Assembly: GCA_027064085.1 (NCBI GenBank) | Contig: JAMOQH010000126.1 | Location: 1-64,000, forward strand | DNA: 64,000 nucleotides | Direction of reading: 5' to 3' | Source: a bacterium | Lineage (GTDB): Bacteria; UBP6; JAFGXH01 | In this document: positions 18,632-27,028 of the stretch, one piece after another | Position numbering within the stretch: the first letter of the stretch is position 1 | Layout: each line of letters starts with the position of its first letter | Position numbers and translations under genes: made by a program | The notes under the pieces: model-generated | Told to the model about the DNA's origin: nothing | The model's input: the letters and a program-made list of their open reading frames with translations, nothing else | Databases searched by the model: none

Positions 18632-19351
18632 TTAGGATAACTCAAACCAACTGACTTTTCCTATAATCTTAAAGTTAAGTTTTTGAGTAAGGGATAATGA
18701 ATTTTTATTTTTGATAATAACATATACAAATGGTATTTTTTTATTTTCAATAAGTTTATTTATTAAATATTTAGTAATTTTTTCACCATAACCTTTGCGT
18801 CTGTAGCTTTTTAATGTATGAAAAAATCCCATTGCTCCATCATCTTGGGTTATAATCCAGGAGATTAGCTTGTCTCCAATAAAATAACCAACTGATTCTC
18901 CATCTTTTATGCGAGTTTTTACATAGTCTAAAGAATATTCTGATTTATAAGGCCAAAAATCATTAACTATATTTGTATTTGAAATAGTTAAAGGAGGATA
19001 TTTTTTTATAGTAAAAGCTTTATTTTCTAGATAAGCAAGTTTATAACAATTTTCTTGCCATATTATTTTTTTGTTGTTTGCAATTATATTTACAAATTCA
19101 GTATTTGTAGCAGCAAAATATTTTTCATTTTTAATAAAGGGTATAAAATCTTTTAATTCATTAATGTCATTAGCAGACAAGTGTACCCAACCCTCTGAGC
19201 GATTTTGTTTTATTGCTACACAATTTTTGTAAATTTCAATTTCAGAAATTTTATTATCATTTAGTAAATTAATCATTGCACAATTTAATATTTTATCTTT
19301 ATATAATATTTTAAGAGCTTTTTCTTTTAGTTTAGAATTTATTATTTGCAT
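18632..19351 (-). CDS. GNAT-family N-acetyltransferase
   Basis: A 239-residue protein whose last ~100 residues form a GNAT fold: a substrate-side strand SVGYFIGDKLISWIITQDD, the acetyl-CoA loop YRRKGYGEKI (Q/RxxGxG/A motif), and a terminal NSLSLTQKLNFKIIG element. The layout, with a long N-terminal half, resembles the FR47/glycine-N-acyltransferase-like subgroup. The substrate is unknown. It is the last gene of the minus-strand run that begins with the ECF sigma factor, 24 bases behind the ankyrin gene. Confidence 0.72.
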   Translation of the reverse strand: MQIINSKLKEKALKILYKDKILNCAMINLLNDNKISEIEIYKNCVAIKQNRSEGWVHLSANDINELKDFIPFIKNEKYFAATNTEFVNIIANNKKIIWQENCYKLAYLENKAFTIKKYPPLTISNTNIVNDFWPYKSEYSLDYVKTRIKDGESVGYFIGDKLISWIITQDDGAMGFFHTLKSYRRKGYGEKITKYLINKLIENKKIPFVYVIIKNKNSLSLTQKLNFKIIGKVSWFELS

Positions 19352-19375
19352 TTTAATTCCTAAATCATAAATATT

Positions 19376-22300
19376 TTAATAAACTCGGTTTCTATATGCT
19401 TCAATAAAGTTTATTATTTTGGTGTTATTAGATTCTAAAGCATAGGTAAAAGCATTTTTACCTTTTTTATCTTTTATATTTGGATTTGCTTTGTTTCTTA
19501 GTAGTGTTTTGACTGCATCTACATTTTGAATTTTTATTGCTGAAATTAATGGAGTCGAGCCGTCGGTTAATTGATTATTTATATCTAGTTTTAATGTTAT
19601 TGTAAAATCTAAAATCCAAGGATTTTTTGAAAAGACAGCTAGATTAATTGAATTTGAGTTCATACTATTTTTTTGACTAATATTACAATGCTTTTTTACC
19701 AGTAATTTTAATATTTTTAAATTATTACCATAAGATGCTTCAAGAAAAGCAGAGCTATTGGTTTGGGTTGTTAAATTTAAATCAGCTTTATTTTCAATGA
19801 GAAACTTAGCTATTTTAAAGTAATTATTATATATTGCAATCATTAGAGGAGTGTAACCTATTTTAGTTTGTAAATTAATTGTTTTAGTTGTTGTTAATAA
19901 TTTTACAATGTTAAAATATCCATTAAATGAAGCAATATATAAAGGAGATTCCCCTTGGCTATTAGAAATTGTAATATCTGCACCCGCTTTAATTAGTTTT
20001 CTAACAAAATCTTCTCTTCCAAAATAAGTGGATAGAGCTAATGCTGTATAACCCATAATATTTTTACTGTTTAATATCGTTTTGTTTCTTATAAATATAT
20101 TGAAATACTTATTATTATTTGTATAAATTGTTTGTAGTAAAGGTGTGATACCATTTTTATTAACGATATTAGTATCTGCACCTTTTTTAATAAGATAATC
20201 TATAATTTTATTGGATTTTGTTGTAAATGAATACAGTAATGGACTACCTAAATTAAAATCTTTTTTATTTATATTAGCTCCTTTATTTAATAAAAACTTT
20301 ACAAAGTCTAATTTTGTATTGTTGCTTAGAGCTGCAATTAAAGGTGTTATTCCTGTTGTTAAATCTTGGTCGTTAACATTGGCACCTAAGTTTATTAACT
20401 TTTTAGCTATATCCCATTGTCCATCATATATAGCAAGTACTAAAATAGGGGTTCCATTATTACTTCTTATAGAAAAATCTACTTTGTAATCTAATAAATA
20501 ATCTATAATGTTCCAATATTTATTAGTTAGAGCTGTTAGTAGTGGAGAGTATCTATATTTATCTAGTATTTTAGGAGATGCCCCATGTTTGATTAAAGCT
20601 TTTATTGCATCTATGTTATTCATTGTAATCGCTTTTAATAGATAAGTCATTCCATTTGATAATTTTCTATTTAAGTCTTCTTTACCATTTTTTAGATATA
20701 AATTTAATATTTTATTATTATTATACGAAAGAGCAATATAAATTGGGGTTTCATTATTTAAGTCTAGTCCATTAAACATAAAATCCTTTTTTATAAAAAA
20801 ATTTATGAAATCTATGTTTCCTATTTCTGTGAGCCATGAATATATTTGTACTTCATATTTTTTATCATCTGGGTTTATCTCTTTATTATATATAATTTTT
20901 AAAAGATCTTTTTTGTTAATATCTTCTATCCTTTTAGAAACTTTATTTTCTACTATCACTTTAAATAATTCAAAATTACCTTTCCTTAGAGGAATTTGTG
21001 TAGTTGTGATATTATTAACATTATAACTATCTAATATTGCTCCATTTTTAATTAACCATTTAACCATTTTTGAGTTATTTTTTAATAATGCCAACATTAC
21101 TGCAGAGGTATTTAAATTATTTGCTTCATTAATATCAATGCCTTTCTTAAGTAAATATTTAGCAAATTCAATATTTCCTTTCATTGCAGTTAAATTTAGT
21201 AGTGTGTTACCATCCATGTCTTTTTCTGAAACATTTGCTCCATTATCAATTAATAATTTAGCTATTTCCCACTCTCTATTTTTTATTGCAATAAGTATTG
21301 GTTTAATTTTATCTTTTCCTACTTTATCAGGTGAAACTCCGTTTTTTAATAAAACTTTAACTATTTTGGGGTTATAGCTTTTTATTGCTTGAGTTAAGTA
21401 GGTTTCATGTTCGTTATTGATTAAGTTTAAATTAATTCTATTTGAAGATATTAGCTCTAAAGCAGATTGTATACTGTTATAAGAAATTGCATGGGATAAT
21501 GCGGTATTTCCACTTTTATCTTTTAAATTTAAATTTGCATTGTTTTCAATAAAAAATTTTACGATATTATAATTATTTTTAGATGCAGCAATCATTAATG
21601 CTGTTTTATTATTGAATTTCTTATCAATAAAAATACCATGGTTTATTAGATATTTTACAATATCTAGATTTCCTCCTTCAGAGGCATAAGTTAAAATATC
21701 TATGTCTAAATCTTTTGAATCTCTAAAAATTGCACCTTTTTTTATCAGTAATTTAAATATATCATAGTTTCCATATTTTGCAGCAATATGTAATGGAGTT
21801 TCTTTTAATTTATTTTTTAAATAAAAATTATATGATTTGTTTTTCAATAAGTAAGAAACGAGTTCTGTATTTCCACTTCCTATCGCGTACACTAAGCATG
21901 AATTACCATTTTTATCTAAGTTGTATAAATCAAGATTTAATGACTCTAAATATCTAAATATATTTATTTTACCTGATATTGAGGCCATAAAAAGAGCATT
22001 TTGAAGTTTAGTATTTTTTACAAAAATATTTGCCTTATGTTTTATTAATAATTTTAGTGTTTCTAGATTAGAATAATATGATGCAAGCAAAAATGGAGTA
22101 TTTCCTTGATTATCAATTGCTTCTAAATTTTTATCATATTCTAATACTTTTTCTATAATTTTTATATTTGAACCTTTTACTGCAAAGTGCAAAAGAGTAT
22201 TATTATCTTTATCTCTTAAGTATGGGTTTGCCCCTTTTTTTAACAATACTTCAAAACTGTTATAATCTCCACTTTCAGCGGCTTTCATTAGTAATGTTTG

Positions 22301-22474
22301 TTGATTTATATCAAGGTGATTTACATTATTTTTATTTATGCTTTCTAGATTTTTATAATAGGAGCTTTTTAATATATTATTTCTATATTTAGAGCTTTTT
22401 AAGTTGTGGTTTCCACAGCTTAAAAAGAAAATTAACATAGAAAATAAAACAACTAATCTCTTTTTTAATTTCAT
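19376..22474 (-). CDS. Giant ankyrin-repeat lipoprotein
   Basis: A 1032-residue protein with a lipoprotein signal (KKRLVVLFSMLIFFLSCGNHN, lipobox Cys near residue 20) followed almost entirely by ankyrin repeats: I count over twenty units of about 33 residues with motifs such as NTLLHFAVKG, TPLHIAAKYGNYDIFKLLIK and TPLMIAIYNNYFKIAKFLIE. Many units carry Asn/Lys/Ile-rich substitutions in keeping with the low GC. Such solenoids act as protein-binding scaffolds; this one should be anchored in the envelope facing the periplasm or exported. It is 30 bases downstream of the MoxR ATPase gene and part of the same run. A smaller ankyrin lipoprotein occurs at 30838-31797. Confidence 0.93.
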   Translation of the reverse strand: MKLKKRLVVLFSMLIFFLSCGNHNLKSSKYRNNILKSSYYKNLESINKNNVNHLDINQQTLLMKAAESGDYNSFEVLLKKGANPYLRDKDNNTLLHFAVKGSNIKIIEKVLEYDKNLEAIDNQGNTPFLLASYYSNLETLKLLIKHKANIFVKNTKLQNALFMASISGKINIFRYLESLNLDLYNLDKNGNSCLVYAIGSGNTELVSYLLKNKSYNFYLKNKLKETPLHIAAKYGNYDIFKLLIKKGAIFRDSKDLDIDILTYASEGGNLDIVKYLINHGIFIDKKFNNKTALMIAASKNNYNIVKFFIENNANLNLKDKSGNTALSHAISYNSIQSALELISSNRINLNLINNEHETYLTQAIKSYNPKIVKVLLKNGVSPDKVGKDKIKPILIAIKNREWEIAKLLIDNGANVSEKDMDGNTLLNLTAMKGNIEFAKYLLKKGIDINEANNLNTSAVMLALLKNNSKMVKWLIKNGAILDSYNVNNITTTQIPLRKGNFELFKVIVENKVSKRIEDINKKDLLKIIYNKEINPDDKKYEVQIYSWLTEIGNIDFINFFIKKDFMFNGLDLNNETPIYIALSYNNNKILNLYLKNGKEDLNRKLSNGMTYLLKAITMNNIDAIKALIKHGASPKILDKYRYSPLLTALTNKYWNIIDYLLDYKVDFSIRSNNGTPILVLAIYDGQWDIAKKLINLGANVNDQDLTTGITPLIAALSNNTKLDFVKFLLNKGANINKKDFNLGSPLLYSFTTKSNKIIDYLIKKGADTNIVNKNGITPLLQTIYTNNNKYFNIFIRNKTILNSKNIMGYTALALSTYFGREDFVRKLIKAGADITISNSQGESPLYIASFNGYFNIVKLLTTTKTINLQTKIGYTPLMIAIYNNYFKIAKFLIENKADLNLTTQTNSSAFLEASYGNNLKILKLLVKKHCNISQKNSMNSNSINLAVFSKNPWILDFTITLKLDINNQLTDGSTPLISAIKIQNVDAVKTLLRNKANPNIKDKKGKNAFTYALESNNTKIINFIEAYRNRVY

Positions 22475-22504
22475 GTTTTTCCTTATTAAAAGTTTTAAGT
22501 AATC

Positions 22505-23629
22505 TTAGAATACAAATTTTTTACTATCATAAAAATCTTGCCAAAGTTTTTCTTTTTTTCCTCTCTTTTTAACAATAGCATTAAAATAATTTTTTAAAAC
22601 AGATATATCATCATAATTGTCCTTTATTAAACTTCCAGATATATTTCTTGCAATGTGTAGAGGAGAAATATTTCCTTTATCGTAATAATGAGCATCAAGT
22701 GCTGCTAAATAGAAAACAGAAACTGCTTCAGCTGTAGATATAGTGGAGTTCATTTTCTCTAGCTTTTCACCATTTTTACCTACGCCATTTCTAAGTTCAC
22801 TAAATGTTATTGCAAGCATTTCTACTAAGTTATTATTTATTTCTATGTTTATATCGTTATAGGATAATAATTTCTTACTTTCTTTTTTTATGATTTCTGT
22901 TTCAAGCTTCAAGTTGTCAATGGGTTTAACTGTTTCAAAGTTAAATCTTCTTTTAAGTGCAGAGCTCATTTCATTAACTCCTCTATCTCTAGAGTTTGCT
23001 GTTGCAATAATATTGAAACCTTTTTGTGCAAATAATGTAGAATCTGTTTCTGGGATATTTAAAACTTTATCACTCATAATGCTTATTAGTGTATCTTGTA
23101 TTTCAGATGGAACTCTTGTGATTTCTTCAAATCTTGTAATAACACCTTTTTCCATGCCTACATAAATAGGGGAGGGAATTAATGCTTCTGGTATTGGCCC
23201 TTTTGACAGTAAAAGGGAATAGTTCCAACTATATTTAATACTATTTTCTGTAATACCTGCTGTTCCTTGGATAGTATTTTTACTGTTTCCTGAAATTGCA
23301 GCAGTAAGTAGTTCACTTAACATTGTTTTGGCTGTTCCAGGTTCACCTATTAGCATTAAGCCTCTATTACCAGTAAGAGTTATAATTGCTCTTTCTATAA
23401 GTGAGTCATTACCAAAATATTTTTGTTCAATAATAATTTCCTTTTCTTTTTTATCAACTTTATATTTTAATTTTTTTCCATTACTTCCTAGTATGAATGT
23501 TCTTACCATTTTAGGGGATAGTTTAAAAAAGCTTGGTTTAGGATAATTATCGTTTTGAGCTAATGCTTCGAGCTCATCTTTATAAATAAGCTCCATTGGA
23601 GGCTTTATTATATGTAGGTCTTTTTCCAT
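22505..23629 (-). CDS. MoxR-type AAA+ ATPase of the YehL-like subgroup
   Basis: A 374-residue AAA+ ATPase. Visible elements: an N-terminal PPMELIYKDELEAL...LSPKMVRTFILG segment, Walker A GEPGTAKTMLSELL, a diverged Walker B with RFEEITRVPSEIQ in place of the usual hhhhDE, sensor-1 IIATANSRDRGVNEMSSALKRRF. The N-terminal segment and the 'RFEE' variant are typical of the MoxR branch normally encoded with DUF5682, VWA and SWIM-zinc-finger proteins (E. coli yehLMPQ type); none of those partners is adjacent. I place the start at 23629 (after AAGGA and one base past the previous stop); the longer frame from 23665 would overlap the upstream gene. Confidence 0.85.
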   Translation of the reverse strand: MEKDLHIIKPPMELIYKDELEALAQNDNYPKPSFFKLSPKMVRTFILGSNGKKLKYKVDKKEKEIIIEQKYFGNDSLIERAIITLTGNRGLMLIGEPGTAKTMLSELLTAAISGNSKNTIQGTAGITENSIKYSWNYSLLLSKGPIPEALIPSPIYVGMEKGVITRFEEITRVPSEIQDTLISIMSDKVLNIPETDSTLFAQKGFNIIATANSRDRGVNEMSSALKRRFNFETVKPIDNLKLETEIIKKESKKLLSYNDINIEINNNLVEMLAITFSELRNGVGKNGEKLEKMNSTISTAEAVSVFYLAALDAHYYDKGNISPLHIARNISGSLIKDNYDDISVLKNYFNAIVKKRGKKEKLWQDFYDSKKFVF

Positions 23630-23630
23630 T

Positions 23631-24311
23631 TTATCCTTTAATTTTTTTATAATATTTTTTAGCAAAAGTTAATACTTTTTTTATTTTTGCAACGGTAATC
23701 TTATAATGTTTTGCAACATTTATTATTGCTGAATTTAATGAAATATGTTTGTTCCTTTTAAATTCTTGTGATATTTGTGCTAAAATTTGATAATCATATT
23801 GAAGCAAATAGTGTTTTATACCTTTTTTTTGTAGATTTTTTTTAGACAGATAATCATTAAATTTAACATTTAACTTAACTGATTTGTCTTTTAGTATTGC
23901 TTCGTAGTTAGCAACTACCCCTGAAAATCTTTCAACATACATATGTTTGATATCTACAACTATATGTTTTCTTTTTTTCATATATTTATTGGTAAATTCT
24001 TCAAGAAATGCTTTTAATTCTTTAGCTCTTAAGTTATATGGAATAGATATTTCATAATAAATATAATTATCACCTGTTTTTTTTATTTTTTTATTTTTAT
24101 TTATTCTAAAATTTAAACCTAGTAACGACTCACCTTCTGCTGACTTATGATTATTAAAATCATCTGCAAATTTTATTGTTTTATCCATTAATATGTCAAG
24201 ATTTGCAGGGTCTCTATAATCTTCTATGATACAAGATGTCATTAATATTGAAATTATAATAAATATGAAATAATTATTTTTTATTGTTTTCTTGTCGTTT
24301 AACAAATTCAT
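23631..24311 (-). CDS. Predicted lipoprotein of unknown function
   Basis: A 226-residue protein with a hydrophobic export segment (YFIFIIISILMTSC, lipobox Cys near 27) followed by a Lys-rich alpha/beta-looking domain without any family I recognise. It starts inside the end of the PilZ gene (38-base overlap) and ends one base before the MoxR start, so it is firmly embedded in the operon. The C-terminal 60 residues are basic (NKHISLNSAIINVAKHYK...), with a helix-rich pattern. A start slightly downstream, nearer the hydrophobic segment, is possible. Confidence 0.65.
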   Translation of the reverse strand: MNLLNDKKTIKNNYFIFIIISILMTSCIIEDYRDPANLDILMDKTIKFADDFNNHKSAEGESLLGLNFRINKNKKIKKTGDNYIYYEISIPYNLRAKELKAFLEEFTNKYMKKRKHIVVDIKHMYVERFSGVVANYEAILKDKSVKLNVKFNDYLSKKNLQKKGIKHYLLQYDYQILAQISQEFKRNKHISLNSAIINVAKHYKITVAKIKKVLTFAKKYYKKIKG

Positions 24312-24603
24312 TTATTATTACTTTATCCTCATTACTTATGTTCGTGAATTTTATACCCATTTGACCATTGTTTACCCATGCAATAATTCCTTCAGCATAA
24401 GCAACCTTATTATTTAGTTCCGGAAAATGTAAGTCTACATATACTTCTGTTCCTACTTTTTCAAGTTGTGTTGCTATTATTTTAACTCCACCAACACTTA
24501 CATCAATTATTTTCTGAAACATTAAAACTTCATTTCCTGTATAATCAATATATGCTTCACCGGATATTCGAACATGTTGTCTCTTTTGATTGTTTTCTGT
24601 CAT
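24274..24603 (-). CDS. PilZ-domain protein
   Basis: A 109-residue single-domain PilZ protein. It has an RxxxR-like element (KRQHVRIS) followed about 20 residues later by the D/NxSxxG element (IDVSVGGVKI), the two parts that bind cyclic-di-GMP in the family. In the canonical motif both arginines of the first part contact the nucleotide; here KRQHVR keeps R8 and R12 in the right spacing, so binding is plausible. No output domain is fused, so it probably works by contacting a partner. It lies three bases downstream of the exported TPR-like gene. Confidence 0.8.
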   Translation of the reverse strand: MTENNQKRQHVRISGEAYIDYTGNEVLMFQKIIDVSVGGVKIIATQLEKVGTEVYVDLHFPELNNKVAYAEGIIAWVNNGQMGIKFTNISNEDKVIINEFVKRQENNKK

Positions 24604-24606
24604 TTT

Positions 24607-25422
24607 TTAGTCTCCACATAGATAGAAAGGGTCATATCTTTTTATTTTTTTACAAAATTTATTTGCTTCTTTTTTATTTCCTATTAATGAATAAGTGTTT
24701 TCTATTTTTATTAATAATGAAATATTTTTATTGTTCTTTTTGTATAGACCTAGGAATACTTTAATAGCTTTATTGTAATGTTTTCTTTTTAGTAATCTTA
24801 TAGCTTTCATATTTAATGCATTTTCTTCTGATGTGAAACCTAAAGATATCTTAATCTTTCTAAGTTCTTTATTTCCAGCATCTCCTAATCCTGCAGGTAA
24901 AATAAAACTTGGTTCATTGTTTTGTGCAACATCTGAATCTTGATTATTATCTTCTGACTGAGGCATTGACTCAGGATGTCTAGGACGAGGCACCACCTCA
25001 TCCTTACGAGCGAGAGCATTCTTTTTTAGATAGATGATTTCTACTTTTTCATTAGAGGCAAGATTTTGCTGTTTTATTTTTTTTACTCTTGTATAAATTT
25101 TATCATCAATCTTCAAAGAGTTGATGTTATCTTTTTTAAAGGTTACATCTCTTAAGTACTCAAATTTATCTAATTTATCCTCTTTAACAAATAATTTTAA
25201 TTTTTTACCATTTATATTTCCTTTCATTAAATGATATAAAATGTATTGTTCACCTTCAAATTCTTGTTTAATTATTCTGAAAACAGATATCTCATTTTTA
25301 TTTTGTGAAATAGTTGCTTTATTGCCCGATCCCATTGTATTTACTTTCCAGTCACCAATATAAGAGTTTGAAAGTAAGATTGTTGTCAATGAGAAAAAAA
25401 TTACCATTATCAAGTATTTCAT
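24607..25422 (-). CDS. Exported protein with C-terminal TPR-like helices and an in-frame repeat insertion
   Basis: A 271-residue protein with a signal peptide (MKYLIMVIFFSLTTILLSNS). Residues about 22-130 look like a lipocalin/DUF2147-like beta-rich domain (YIGDWKVN...). Residues 136-152 (ALARKDEVVPRPRHPES) are encoded by a GC-richer palindromic segment unlike the rest of the gene. The final ~75 residues contain a TPR-like helical pair (NMKAIRLLKRKHYNKAIKVF...SLIGNKKEANKFCKKI). It follows the anti-sigma gene after 105 bases and precedes pilZ. Function unknown; its place suggests envelope monitoring. Confidence 0.65.
   Translation of the reverse strand: MKYLIMVIFFSLTTILLSNSYIGDWKVNTMGSGNKATISQNKNEISVFRIIKQEFEGEQYILYHLMKGNINGKKLKLFVKEDKLDKFEYLRDVTFKKDNINSLKIDDKIYTRVKKIKQQNLASNEKVEIIYLKKNALARKDEVVPRPRHPESMPQSEDNNQDSDVAQNNEPSFILPAGLGDAGNKELRKIKISLGFTSEENALNMKAIRLLKRKHYNKAIKVFLGLYKKNNKNISLLIKIENTYSLIGNKKEANKFCKKIKRYDPFYLCGD
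24981..25006. repeat. Imperfect palindrome inserted in frame in a coding gene
   Basis: Arms GGACGAGG and CCTCATCC (one G:T wobble when folded) flank CACCA. The block is much GC-richer than its host gene and resembles the core architecture of the palindrome at 13632-13668. It is read through in frame and encodes part of RKDEVVPRPRH. Confidence 0.5.
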
Positions 25423-25527
25423 TGCTCACTCCAAAGATATATACCCTAATGATATCGTAATAGCTATAGAAAAATCAAATAAATTATCACAAAATGTTAA
25501 ATATTGTCATTTTAAAGAAATAACTTA

Positions 25528-26262
25528 CTATTTTATAGAGTATAAAATAGTTTTTAGTTGCTTTTTAGGGATTCGAGAACCTAAAAAAGAAGCTGTGCCA
25601 TTTTTGTTTTTCCATATAGCAACAGAAAAACCTTTTTTATTTTGTATAAAATATGTTCTATTTTTAATTTTTAGTTTTTCAAATTTGGAAATGGAATCTA
25701 ATTTATTTATATTTTTATATAATAACTTGTGACCTCTATAGTGGTAATAAAGTAAGGGCTTTTTTTTATTAAAGGCCAAACCTAATGGGGTTATCTTTAT
25801 TTTATTTTTATCAAATTGCAATAATTTAAATTTTTTATAGTTATGATACTTTATCCATTTTGATAGTTTTGTTTCATTATTTGACGCTATTTTTATGTCT
25901 TTTTTCAAATCTAATTTATAATCATTTGATAATGTAGAGTAGCCCATAGAAATTTTTGATATAAAAATAACTGATATAAATAGGGCTGCTATACTTGCCA
26001 TTCCTTTTGTTGTAAAAAAATTGTAATTAATTGAAAATTGTTTTTTATTATTAAGAATTCTTTCTCTTAACTCAGAAGGTGCTTTTGGCATTGTTTTTTT
26101 TACTTCTGATTTTAAAAATTTATGAAATTCTGATTCATAATTATATAAATTTCTACAAGTAACACAAGATTTTAGATGTTCTTCAACTTCCAAATACTCT
26201 TGTTCTGTAAGTTCATTATCTAGATAATTATATAGAAACATTTCAACCGTTTTACAATTCAT
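25528..26262 (-). CDS. Anti-sigma factor with zinc-finger (zf-HC2) domain
   Basis: A 244-residue membrane protein. Residues 1-55 form the anti-sigma zinc-binding domain: a first Cys at residue 3 (MNCKTVEMFLYNYLDNEL) and the HxxxCxxC motif in EEHLKSCVTCRNL. A single transmembrane helix (about 92-108, MASIAALFISVIFISKI) leads to a periplasmic part of about 135 residues with a Lys-rich sequence and no recognised fold. It starts one base after the sigma gene stop, the classic sigma/anti-sigma arrangement. It should hold the sigma factor inactive at the membrane until an envelope signal arrives. Confidence 0.9.
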   Translation of the reverse strand: MNCKTVEMFLYNYLDNELTEQEYLEVEEHLKSCVTCRNLYNYESEFHKFLKSEVKKTMPKAPSELRERILNNKKQFSINYNFFTTKGMASIAALFISVIFISKISMGYSTLSNDYKLDLKKDIKIASNNETKLSKWIKYHNYKKFKLLQFDKNKIKITPLGLAFNKKKPLLYYHYRGHKLLYKNINKLDSISKFEKLKIKNRTYFIQNKKGFSVAIWKNKNGTASFLGSRIPKKQLKTILYSIK

Positions 26263-26263
26263 A

Positions 26264-26875
26264 TTATCCTACCAATTTTATAATTTTGTTGATATTTTTA
26301 TTTGTTTTCTTATCTTCTTTTAATATACCCATTTCTTGAGCTCTTGCATATAATTTACTTTGAAGTTTTTTTCTTGCTCTAAATAATTGACTCATTACTG
26401 TTCCCATTGGAGCATCTATTATTTCTGAGATTTCTTTATAGGAAAACTCATATACATCTGCATATAAAATCATCATTTTAAAGTTATCGGGAAGAGAGTC
26501 TAGTTCCTTATAAATATCTTCACCTAATTTTTTGAAAAAATATTTATTTTCAGGAGAGCGATTTTCCTTTTTTACGCTATCTTCAAGCCAATTATAGTAA
26601 ACACTTTCATTGTCGTTAAAATCCATAATTAAATTTTCTCTTCGTTTTTTTCTGTAATCATTTATAAATGTATTTGTTAGGATTCTAAACAACCATGCTT
26701 TTAGGTTTGTATCTTCTTTAAATTTTTTATAGTAGCGAAATGCTTTTAGATATGTCTCTTGGACCAAATCAGAGGCTTTTGATTCATCTCTTGTAAATTT
26801 AAGAGCCAAGTAATATAAATTGTCCATATATCTTATCGCTTCTGTTTCAAACTTCTTTCTTTTATTATTAAACAA
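26264..26875 (-). CDS. ECF-type RNA polymerase sigma factor
   Basis: A 203-residue sigma-70-family factor with region 2 (YMDNLYYLALKFTRDESKASDLVQETYLKAF, then LKAWLFRILTNTFINDYRKK) and region 4 (LDSLPDNFKMMILYADVYEFSYKEISEIIDAPMGTVMSQLFRARKKL). I choose a TTG start at 26875, which lies seven bases after a perfect GGAGG; the ATG at 26917 would add 14 hydrophobic residues and encode the Shine-Dalgarno within itself. It heads an apparent eight-gene run with its anti-sigma factor directly behind it, so it probably controls that operon. Confidence 0.92.
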   Translation of the reverse strand: MFNNKRKKFETEAIRYMDNLYYLALKFTRDESKASDLVQETYLKAFRYYKKFKEDTNLKAWLFRILTNTFINDYRKKRRENLIMDFNDNESVYYNWLEDSVKKENRSPENKYFFKKLGEDIYKELDSLPDNFKMMILYADVYEFSYKEISEIIDAPMGTVMSQLFRARKKLQSKLYARAQEMGILKEDKKTNKNINKIIKLVG

Positions 26876-27028
26876 AATAATACCTCCTTCTATAATCAAT
26901 ATAAAATCAATTATCATATAGTAAACAAAGTATGACGATTTTTATTTCATACTCATTTATATATTAACAATAAAAAAAAAATTTGCAAGATTCTTGATTG
27001 AATGGTAAAAAGAATGTTTTAGAGTTTC

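Noticed and set aside
19376-22474. Ankyrin repeat DNA as a possible CRISPR or satellite array
   Set aside because: The periodicity is about 99 bases and only at protein level; DNA units are diverged and in frame, with no constant repeat or spacer pattern.
26900-27020. ECF-type autoregulatory promoter upstream of the sigma gene
   Set aside because: A CGTC is present, but no AAC-type -35 lies at the needed distance, so no call is made.
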